A stretch of DNA of 64,000 bases from Maricaulis sp. (GTDB lineage Bacteria > Pseudomonadota > Alphaproteobacteria > Caulobacterales > Maricaulaceae), in NCBI RefSeq assembly GCF_017642925.1, contig NZ_JAEPOL010000006.1:62001-126000 (forward strand), in the 5' to 3' direction. Shown one piece after another: positions 1-7,409 of this stretch. Position 1 is the stretch's first letter, and each line of letters begins with the position of its first letter. The notes beneath the pieces were generated by a model. The model saw only the letters and a program-made list of their open reading frames with translations. It did not search any database and was not told the origin of the DNA. The translations under genes and the position numbers were made by a program.

Positions 1-112
1 TGTGATGGCCGGAGCGGTAGAGCCCCTCGCGCACTTTCGCGCCGCCGGCTGCGTCATAGCCGTGGAAATTACGAAAATTGTGGACGCCTTCAAGCGGTGT
101 AATCCGTATCAT
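1..112 (-). CDS. Tyrosine-protein phosphatase-like protein, N-terminal fragment truncated by the window edge
   Basis: Manual reverse-strand translation from ATG at 112: MIRITPLEGVHNFRNFHGYDAAGGAKVREGLYRSGHH, which resembles the N-terminus of DSP/PTP-like phosphatases (EGVxNFRDxGGY...LYRSGH). Confidence 0.65.
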   Translation of the reverse strand, partial: MIRITPLEGVHNFRNFHGYDAAGGAKVREGLYRSGHH

Positions 113-155
113 ACCATGGAGGTACGCAATCCGCACCGCCGCGGCAAGAGGAGCA

Positions 156-785
156 TCAGGCCGGCGGGGTGCGGCGGGCCGGCGGCCAGCGCAGGATCAG
201 CCATTCTGCGACGAGGAGATTGCCGACCCAGCACAGCCAGGCGGCGATGCCGTAGGCGGCGGCGAATTCCATGTCTGCCGCCAGGGCCAGAAGAAGTGTT
301 TCTGCTCGCAGCGTCACGCCGGAGAAGGCGAGTGCATAGGAGCGGATCATCCAGCGGCGATGCTGCAGGAGATCGCCGGCGATGACGGCGCGGATGCCGG
401 TCGCCGTCGCGACGAACCAGAGCACCGCGAGCATCGCGAAGGCCGCCGTGTTGGATGGCGGGCCGAAAGCATGCCCGGACAGCGCCAATCCGCTTGCAGA
501 CGCGCTGACGACGGCGAGCGCATAGACCCAGCCATTGATGCGATGCAGGACAGGCCGGCGTTCACGCAGGCCGCGCAGGAACTGCACCGGTCCGGCGAGG
601 AGCGCGAGCATTCCGCCGGCCACGTGCACCAGCAGCGCCGTGCGATTGGCGGCAAAAACGGCGCTCTGTTCCTCGAAGGGATAGGCATCGGCCGAAACCA
701 TGAAGTAGCGCAGCGACACGGCGCACACGGCCAGCGCCGACAGAAAGACAAGCGCCAGCGCATAGCGGCGCGAAAGTGCGGGCAT
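156..785 (-). CDS. DUF2306-like integral membrane protein
   Basis: ORF 156..848; start chosen at MPALSRRYAL; multi-TM with LLVHVAGGMLALLAGPVQFL...HRINGWVYALAV and HRRWMIRSYALAFSGVTLR motifs. Confidence 0.65.
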   Translation of the reverse strand: MPALSRRYALALVFLSALAVCAVSLRYFMVSADAYPFEEQSAVFAANRTALLVHVAGGMLALLAGPVQFLRGLRERRPVLHRINGWVYALAVVSASASGLALSGHAFGPPSNTAAFAMLAVLWFVATATGIRAVIAGDLLQHRRWMIRSYALAFSGVTLRAETLLLALAADMEFAAAYGIAAWLCWVGNLLVAEWLILRWPPARRTPPA

Positions 786-802
786 GATTGTCTCCGGTGA
801 AC

Positions 803-855
803 AGAGCGTGATCAGGTGAAGTGGGTACCGGTTCACCGGTTCGATCACGCGACCA
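803..855. repeat. Dispersed hairpin repeat, copy 1 (stem variant GTGATC/GATCAC)
   Basis: AGAGCGTGATCAGGTGAAGTGGGTACCGGTTCACCGGTTCGATCACGCGACCA; same layout as copies at 13109 and 60759. Confidence 0.75.
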
Positions 856-912
856 CTCAGGATCCTGCTCCAGCGGCGCGGGGCGGTCGCAGACCGGCCC
901 CGCCCCGGCGGA

Positions 913-1677
913 TCAGAAGCGGACCATCAGCCCAAGAAAGGCGCCATAGCGGGCATCCGCATCGATGATCGGGCTGTCGCGGCCGGTATCCGGTATGGCC
1001 TCGACCTCGATTGCACCGACAACGGCGATCCGCTCGGTCAGGGCATAGCGCCCCATGGCCGCCATGAAGGGCGCGACACTGTCATCCGCGGTGTAGGCAG
1101 CGCGGCCGGGCCGGACCTCGTCGGCGTAGATGCCGTACATATAGGTGCCCAGATCGCTGTCGCGCCAATAGGCCCCGGCCTCCGCCGAGATCGCGAAACG
1201 CGGCGTCAGCGCCGTTTCCGCTTCGACCGACAGGGTGACTTCCTGTCCGTCATGCCGGCCCGAGATATCGGCGAGATAGGCCAGGGACACCGTCACCGGA
1301 CCGCTGGCCGCTGCCAGGCGAAATCCGCCATCGACAGCAATGTCGCGCTCGATGTCTTCCAGCCCGGCGACATCGCCAGGTTCGGCAAACTGCCAGCGCG
1401 GCGCGACCAGCGCTTCCAGCCGGATCGCCTCGCCGCGGTAGAGCGCCATCGCGGCCCCCTCGGGACTGACGGAGAGCCAGTCATTCTCATAGGCGATGTA
1501 GGGGATGGCCGTGGCTTCGACATCGTCATCGGCGCCCAGATAGGGATTGGAGTTGACGACAACGCCGAGGCCCGCCGTCCAGCGGAGTTCGGCGTCCTGG
1601 GCGGAGGCCACAGCCGCCAGGCAAGGGAAAGCCAGCCCGGCCGCAAGGGACACGGCCGGGAAGAAAGCGGATTTCAT
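913..1677 (-). CDS. MipA/OmpV family outer membrane protein
   Basis: Signal peptide MKSAFFPAVSLAAGLAFPCLAAVASAQ; GLGVVVNSNPYLGADDDVEATAIPYIAYENDWLSV typical of MipA/OmpV; C-terminal F. Confidence 0.8.
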   Translation of the reverse strand: MKSAFFPAVSLAAGLAFPCLAAVASAQDAELRWTAGLGVVVNSNPYLGADDDVEATAIPYIAYENDWLSVSPEGAAMALYRGEAIRLEALVAPRWQFAEPGDVAGLEDIERDIAVDGGFRLAAASGPVTVSLAYLADISGRHDGQEVTLSVEAETALTPRFAISAEAGAYWRDSDLGTYMYGIYADEVRPGRAAYTADDSVAPFMAAMGRYALTERIAVVGAIEVEAIPDTGRDSPIIDADARYGAFLGLMVRF

Positions 1678-1790
1678 GATCGGATACACCTTTGCAGTTC
1701 GGGGGATGGCCCGCTGCACCAGGCTGGGGATCGAGAGCTGAACGGTGCGGCGGGCCGCCCGTCTTGTGCCGCGCCGTCGCGGCCGGGTCG

Positions 1791-1841
1791 TCCGGACGGT
1801 CACGCCGGGACGCGGAAATGTCCGGACGCTCACGCCCGGAC
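1791..1841 (-). promoter_or_regulatory. Direct-repeat operator (two 21-bp sites, 30-bp period) between the AraC-type regulator and mipA-like gene
   Basis: TCCGGACGGTCACGCCGGGAC (1791-1811) and TCCGGACGCTCACGCCCGGAC (1821-1841), 19/21 identical. Confidence 0.6.
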
Positions 1842-1854
1842 ATGGCCGGTCGAT

Positions 1855-3063
1855 CTATTCTGCCGGTGAAGCCTCGATCCGCGGCAGCCCGTCCGGCCAG
1901 TCCGCGGCAGGCTGGCGGCGCCAGGCGCTGGGCGTGGTGCCGGTGTGCTTGCGGAAGGCGGCATTGAAGGTGGAGCGGGAGTTGAACCCGGTCTCGTGCG
2001 CCACGTCCAGCACGCGCGCGCCCTCCCCCAGGCGCTGGCAAGCCTCGGCGATCCGCCACGCATTGACATAGTCGAAGAAATTCCGGCCCAGCCGGTCATT
2101 GAGCGTCTGGGAGATATAGTTCTGGGAGACCCGGATCGTGTCGGACAATTGCCGCAGCGAGAGCGCCGGATTGCGGTAGAGATGCTGCTCGCGCATGGCC
2201 GTTTCGATCCGGGCAGCGATCCGGTCCATGCGCTGAGCGTCCAGCGCCGAGCGGGTGTATTTCGCCGCCTCTACCGGAGCCGGCAAGGTGCGGGCAGGAA
2301 AGATCTCGCCCTGGCGGATGCCGAAGAAGGCGAAGGCAAACACCCATCCCATTTCCAGAATACTGGCCAGCGGTCCCTGCCATTGCGGCACCTGGTCGTC
2401 GAGCCGCCAGAGCGTGCTGGCCGCGCCCCAGATCCAGGCTGCCGACAGAACCAGCAGGACCGCGCGCACCCAGTTCAGCGACTTGTCCTCGATATTGGCA
2501 AACAGGTTCCGCAGGCTGCGCATGTGCGCGAGAAGGCCCCGGAAGGCGAGCAGCAGGGAGGCCAGCGCGATGACCAGGAAGAGGACGCCCAGAATGGCCG
2601 GGACCGCTGACGCGATCGTATCCGGCGCGTCGCCGCCTGCGAGCATGGCCAGCTTCTCCTCGCCCGGGCGCAGGAAGAAGGGCAGCGCGATAAGATAGCC
2701 GGCCGGAACCGGCCAGGCGTAGCGGGCAAAGCGCGCCGGCGTCATCGGCGGGCGCTCGGCAGCGGTCATGTCGCGGACATAGAGCAGGATGGCCGGGCCG
2801 ATGATCACGATAAGCGGCCACGCCAGGGCAATGCTCCAGGGATACAGCGCGTATCCGCCTGCATGCATGTAAAGCTCGTCGAACTCCGAGACCGCGGTCG
2901 CCAGGAAAAAAAGCGCCAGTCCCAGAGCCCGCATCCGGGCGTCGTGATCGCGGGACAGGAGCAGGAGCGCGGCAAAGCCTGCAATAGCGGCCGTCATCGC
3001 GCCGATCACGATCTGCAGGAAGTCCAGCGCTGACAGATCAAGCGGCACGTACTGACCGAGCAT
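1855..3063 (-). CDS. AraC family transcriptional regulator with N-terminal membrane domain
   Basis: Multi-TM N-terminus; C-terminal HTH LSLRQLSDTIRVSQNYISQTLNDRLGRNFFDYVNAWRIAEACQRLGEGARVLDVAHETGFNSRSTFNAAFRKHTGTTPSAWR. Confidence 0.85.
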   Translation of the reverse strand: MLGQYVPLDLSALDFLQIVIGAMTAAIAGFAALLLLSRDHDARMRALGLALFFLATAVSEFDELYMHAGGYALYPWSIALAWPLIVIIGPAILLYVRDMTAAERPPMTPARFARYAWPVPAGYLIALPFFLRPGEEKLAMLAGGDAPDTIASAVPAILGVLFLVIALASLLLAFRGLLAHMRSLRNLFANIEDKSLNWVRAVLLVLSAAWIWGAASTLWRLDDQVPQWQGPLASILEMGWVFAFAFFGIRQGEIFPARTLPAPVEAAKYTRSALDAQRMDRIAARIETAMREQHLYRNPALSLRQLSDTIRVSQNYISQTLNDRLGRNFFDYVNAWRIAEACQRLGEGARVLDVAHETGFNSRSTFNAAFRKHTGTTPSAWRRQPAADWPDGLPRIEASPAE

Positions 3064-3148
3064 TGGGCAAGCCCCGGGACGTTTCGCGCCAGTCTGGCGC
3101 AAGGGTGGCGGACCGGAACGTCAGGCCGGTACCGCCGAAAGGATGACT

Positions 3149-3775
3149 CTAGTCCAGCCCGGCTTCGCGCAGATCTTCAAGCAGGCGGCGGTACTGGTCG
3201 ATCAGGAAGCGTTCCTGTGAGGCCAGCTCGCTGAAACCGATCTGGGTGAAGCGCAGGCTGGCCTCGAGATCCTGTTCGCGCATCACCTGCGGCCCGGCGA
3301 ACAGGAGTTCGACGATCTGCCGCCAGGTGGCCTCCACGCCGCTGGCCTGCATGCCGTAGACCCGCGCCGTCCCGGCCACGATGGCGTAGGGCAGCACGTC
3401 CAGCCGGCCATGCTGCTGGGCGTGTTGCCAGGCAAAGCTGGACAGGCCGGGCGCATTGACGCCGCGCGGCATGAGGTCGTCGAACTCGTCGAAGGCGACA
3501 CCGCGGACGGGCTCGCCGGCCGCCGCGATCTCGGCGAGGCGCTCGTCGATCCGCTCGACGACGCTCTCGTGATAATCCACCACCGCTTCGAGCTGGGCGA
3601 TATTGGTCTCGATCTCGGTGACCACGCGGCCCATCGCCGCTTCGGCCGCACGCCGGTCGGAGACGTCCTCGCGCCATTCATTGACGACGAAACCGAGCAC
3701 CACCGCGAACACGATGAGTGCCGCCTCGATGACCGCACGGCCAAGCCAGGCCTGGACGGAAGAAGTCTTCGACAT
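3149..3775 (-). CDS. Hypothetical protein with single N-terminal TM helix
   Basis: Start MSKTSSVQAWLGRAVIEAALIVFAVVLGFVVNEWRED; no family recognised. Confidence 0.6.
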   Translation of the reverse strand: MSKTSSVQAWLGRAVIEAALIVFAVVLGFVVNEWREDVSDRRAAEAAMGRVVTEIETNIAQLEAVVDYHESVVERIDERLAEIAAAGEPVRGVAFDEFDDLMPRGVNAPGLSSFAWQHAQQHGRLDVLPYAIVAGTARVYGMQASGVEATWRQIVELLFAGPQVMREQDLEASLRFTQIGFSELASQERFLIDQYRRLLEDLREAGLD

Positions 3776-3795
3776 GGAGCGCCCCTCGCAAACCA

Positions 3796-3873
3796 GGGGA
3801 CATGTACCTGCGGTACGTGTCCCCATCCTCACCCAACGCTTTTACCGGGACACGTACCGCAGGTACATGTCCC
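3796..3873. repeat. REPIN-like element: two REP units in inverted orientation
   Basis: GGGACATGTACCTGCGGTACGTGTCCC (3797-3823) is the exact reverse complement of GGGACACGTACCGCAGGTACATGTCCC (3847-3873); each unit is itself an imperfect palindrome. Confidence 0.85.
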
Positions 3874-3878
3874 TCTTT

Positions 3879-5342
3879 TCACCGGAAGGGCGGCTCATCG
3901 AAACTGCGCAGCTTGCGCGAGTGCAGGGCCGCGCCCTCGTCGCGCTTGAGGATCTCGATTGTCTCGAGACCGGCGGCGAGGTGTTCGGAGACCGAGCGCT
4001 GGTAGAAGAGATTGGCCGCACCGGGCAGTTTCAGCTCGCCATGCAACGGCTTGTCGGAGACGCAGAGCAGCGTGCCATAGGGCACCCGCATGCGCAGGCC
4101 GTTGGCCGCGATAGTGGCCGATTCCATATCCAGCGCGATGGCGCGCGACTGGTTGATGCGGCGCGACTGGGCGGCATAGGTGAGTTCCCAGTTGCGGTCG
4201 GCATAGGTGGCCACGGTGCCGGTACGCAGGCGCGCCTTCAGGGCATCGCCGCTGTCGCCGCTGACCGTGGCGACGGCCTCTTCCAAGGCGATCTGGATTT
4301 CCGCGATCGGCGGGATGGGGATCTCGATCGGCAGCGCCTCGTCCAGCACCGCGTCATAGCGCAGATAGGCGTGGGCCAGCACGTAATCGCCCAGACGCTG
4401 GGAATGGCGCAGGCCCGCGCAATGGCCGATCATCAGCCAGCATTGCGGGCGCAGCACGGCCAGATGGTCGGTGATATTCTTCGCATTCGAGGGGCCGACA
4501 CCGATATTCACCAGGGTGATGCCGCGCCCGCCGGGCGCGATCAGGTGATAGGCCGGCATCTGGAAGCGCCGCCAGGGCGCACCTTCCACCAGGGCATGGG
4601 CATTGGGCGTATCGGCGTCGACGCGCACATGCCCGGCTGCCGAGAAGGCCTCGTAGTGATTGTCTTCCTTCAGCTGCCGGATGGCCCAGGCGGTGAAGAC
4701 GTCGACATAGCGGTGGTAATTGGTGAACAGGATGAACTGCTGGGTGTCCTCGTAGGGCGTGCCGGTATAGTGGCGCAGCCGCTGCAGGGAATAGTCGACC
4801 CGTGGCGCCTCGAACAGCGAGAGCGGTTTCACCTCGCCCGGCACGGAGGGGCGCTGGCCATTGGGCAGGTCGTCATCGATCCGCGAGAGATCGGCATAGG
4901 GGAAGTGACGCACCAGCTCGGCCGGCGTCACCGCATTCATGTCCAGATCGTCAGCGCCGTCGAGCACGTAGGAGAAGGGAATCTCCACCTGCGACGGGCC
5001 GGTCTCGATGGTGATCTCGTACTGGTCCGCCAGCAGGGTGAGCTGTTCGATCAGATAGGCGCGATAGAGCTTCGGATGCGTGATCGTGGACGCGTAGACG
5101 CCGGTATCGGTGAATTTGCCGAAAGCGCGGCTGACCGGCGGCGGCGGGCCGTCCGGCACGTAGGTAACCCGCAGCTCGGGATAGACGAAAACTCCGGACT
5201 TGCGGTCCTGGTCCGATGGCGGCTTCCCACCGGTCAGGAATGTTCTCAGGGCTGTCTGGAGACGTTCAACGGAAGCCTGATAGAGCGCATCGAGCTGCTC
5301 CACCGCTTCCTCGGGGCTGTTCGCAACCGTAAAGACTGTCAT
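3879..5342 (-). CDS. amn: AMP nucleosidase
   Basis: MTVFTVANSPEEAVEQLDALY...; PSNAKNITDHLAVLRPQCWLMIGHCAGLRHSQRLGDYVLAHAYLRYDAVLDEALP is characteristic of Amn. Confidence 0.93.
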   Translation of the reverse strand: MTVFTVANSPEEAVEQLDALYQASVERLQTALRTFLTGGKPPSDQDRKSGVFVYPELRVTYVPDGPPPPVSRAFGKFTDTGVYASTITHPKLYRAYLIEQLTLLADQYEITIETGPSQVEIPFSYVLDGADDLDMNAVTPAELVRHFPYADLSRIDDDLPNGQRPSVPGEVKPLSLFEAPRVDYSLQRLRHYTGTPYEDTQQFILFTNYHRYVDVFTAWAIRQLKEDNHYEAFSAAGHVRVDADTPNAHALVEGAPWRRFQMPAYHLIAPGGRGITLVNIGVGPSNAKNITDHLAVLRPQCWLMIGHCAGLRHSQRLGDYVLAHAYLRYDAVLDEALPIEIPIPPIAEIQIALEEAVATVSGDSGDALKARLRTGTVATYADRNWELTYAAQSRRINQSRAIALDMESATIAANGLRMRVPYGTLLCVSDKPLHGELKLPGAANLFYQRSVSEHLAAGLETIEILKRDEGAALHSRKLRSFDEPPFR

Positions 5343-5513
5343 CGCGCACCTCATGCCCCAATTCTTGCGGGGGGTAAATCTCCCAGATCACGAAATATCG
5401 GCGACAGCGCGGGTCCGGGCATCGGGCCCGGCTCGCCTGGCAGGCGAAGTTATTCACAAAGCGTTCAGCTCTGGCGTTTCATCGTGGAGGCTGGAATTAG
5501 CGCGGGGGCGTCC

Positions 5514-6386
5514 ATGTTTCTGGTTTTCAACTTCAAGGATCTGAGCAACGCGGTCCTCACCCTGGTACAGCTGCTCATCCTTGCGATGATTTTCATCGTC
5601 TTCCCGTTCTGGTTCCTGCAGACACTCATCTATCTCGCCACATCGAGCGGCTGGTATCTCGTTGCCGGCCTGGTCCTTCTCGTCGCGGGCTTCTTTTTCG
5701 CCCTGATGAAGAAGCAGATGATGCTGGCAACCCTGCTGGGTATCGCCAGCCTGGCCATGGCTGTTTGTGTCATGGTGGTCGGCAACAATATGCGCACCAA
5801 CGCCGTCGAATTCGGATCGCCACGCAATGTGCTGTGGGTTCAAAGCCTGGACGCGATCTATCCCTATCCGGTGTGCCGGGATGAGTGCGTCACCTTCCGC
5901 CCGATCCTACCGCAAGCCGTCCGGGCCATAACCGACAATGTCAATCTGGATGAGCGCGTCAATTACGATTTCGGCCAGCGCGCGCGCCGCGCACCCGGCT
6001 CCATCGAGATCACGAATTATCGCATCACGCCGGAGGATCTGTTCGACCGCTATATCGAGGTCGCCCGCACCGAGGGTGACTGGCTGGCCTTCCACGCCGA
6101 ATGCGTGCTGGGCGACCGGCAATGCGGTGCCGATAGCGACACGGTCGCCGAAGCCGTCCGGGAGGCCCGTGGCCGCTATGGCATCGATGTGCCTGGCCGC
6201 ATCGCCGCCCATCTCGGCATGGCTGAGCTGACGCCGGAGACGATGGAAAACTCGGCCGAATTCGCGGCCGCCTGTCACGCCGAGGCCCCCTGCCGCAGCG
6301 TCATGGGGGGGATCGGCTGGCCCGTCATTATCGGCGCCGCGTCCGGTCAGCCTGTCGTCGTCCACACGCCGCGCCGCCGCGACTAG
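5514..6386 (+). CDS. Hypothetical membrane protein
   Basis: In-frame ATG at 5514 (MFLVFNFKDLSNAVLTLVQLLIL...); several TM helices then a soluble domain; the upstream part of the 3603..6386 ORF is antisense to amn. Confidence 0.6.
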   Translation: MFLVFNFKDLSNAVLTLVQLLILAMIFIVFPFWFLQTLIYLATSSGWYLVAGLVLLVAGFFFALMKKQMMLATLLGIASLAMAVCVMVVGNNMRTNAVEFGSPRNVLWVQSLDAIYPYPVCRDECVTFRPILPQAVRAITDNVNLDERVNYDFGQRARRAPGSIEITNYRITPEDLFDRYIEVARTEGDWLAFHAECVLGDRQCGADSDTVAEAVREARGRYGIDVPGRIAAHLGMAELTPETMENSAEFAAACHAEAPCRSVMGGIGWPVIIGAASGQPVVVHTPRRRD

Positions 6387-6459
6387 ACTGAGCCGCCAGC
6401 CGTTGGCGGATACCGCCGGAGGCTTTAAGCACGGACGCCTGACACAAAAGGATGGCGTC

Positions 6460-7275
6460 ATGACGCAGCCCCGAACCTTCCACGACCGCGTTGCGGTTTC
6501 GCTCAGCGATCATATCGCCCGGATCGAGATGATCCGCGAGGACAAGCTGAACGCGCTCGACCCGGCGATGTTCGACGCGCTGATCGAGGCCGCAGCCTGG
6601 CTGCGCGAGCAGCGCGAGGCGCGGGTGGCGATCCTGTCCGGCCGGGGCCGGATGTTCTGCGCCGGGCTGGATTTCGGCAGTTTCGCCGCGATGGCAGGCG
6701 AGGACGGGACAGCATCGACCTCGCTGGAGCCGCGCACGCACGGCCTGTGCAATACGCCGCAATACGCCGCTTATGCCTGGCATGAAGCGCCTGTGCCTGT
6801 GGTCGTGGCGATCCAGGGCGGCGCGCTGGGCGGCGGGCTGCAGATCGCGCTGGGCGGCGATATCCGCATCGCCGCGCCAGACGCCAAGATCGCCATCGCC
6901 GAGACGCAATGGGGCCTGGTGCCCGACATGTCGGGCATGGCCCGCGTGCGCCGCCTGGTGCGCGACGATGTCCTGCGCCGGCTGACCTATACCGCCGAAC
7001 GCATCGATGGCGGCCAGGCGCGCGAGGCCGGTCTTGTCACCGAAGTGCATCCCGATCCGCAGGCCCGCGCCCTGGAGATCGCACAGCAGATCGCCCATCG
7101 CAGCCCCTCGGCCATCCGCGCCTGCAAAGTGCTTCTCAACGGGCTGGACGACGCCAATGCCGGCGAGATCCTGGCCGCCGAGTCCCGCCTGCAGCAGGCG
7201 ATCATCGGCAAGCCCAACCAGGTGGAGGCCGTGATGGCCAATCTGGACAAGCGGACCCCGGATTTCCGCGACTAG
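6460..7275 (+). CDS. Enoyl-CoA hydratase/isomerase (crotonase) family protein
   Basis: DKLNALDPAMFDALIEAA, SGRGRMFCAGLDFGSF, AIQGGALGGGLQIALGGDIRIAAPDAKIAIAETQWGLVPDMSG. Confidence 0.88.
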   Translation: MTQPRTFHDRVAVSLSDHIARIEMIREDKLNALDPAMFDALIEAAAWLREQREARVAILSGRGRMFCAGLDFGSFAAMAGEDGTASTSLEPRTHGLCNTPQYAAYAWHEAPVPVVVAIQGGALGGGLQIALGGDIRIAAPDAKIAIAETQWGLVPDMSGMARVRRLVRDDVLRRLTYTAERIDGGQAREAGLVTEVHPDPQARALEIAQQIAHRSPSAIRACKVLLNGLDDANAGEILAAESRLQQAIIGKPNQVEAVMANLDKRTPDFRD

Positions 7276-7409
7276 CCAGCACGCAAAATGCGCACAACGG
7301 CCCTGCGGACTGAGATTCGCGCAATTATCTGTTGTTGCGCCGCAACAGGGCCTGTATGCACGCCGCGCCCCGAGGGCCACGCCGGCCCTGCGGCGTAATG
7401 GAGATAGTC

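Noticed and set aside
3603-5513. N-terminal 637 codons of the 927-aa + strand ORF
   Set aside because: Antisense to amn; only the part from ATG 5514 has protein-like membrane sequence
7333-7347. TGTTGCG-C-CGCAACA palindrome upstream of lysC-lysA
   Set aside because: Short isolated palindrome in GC-rich DNA with no known regulator; insufficient support
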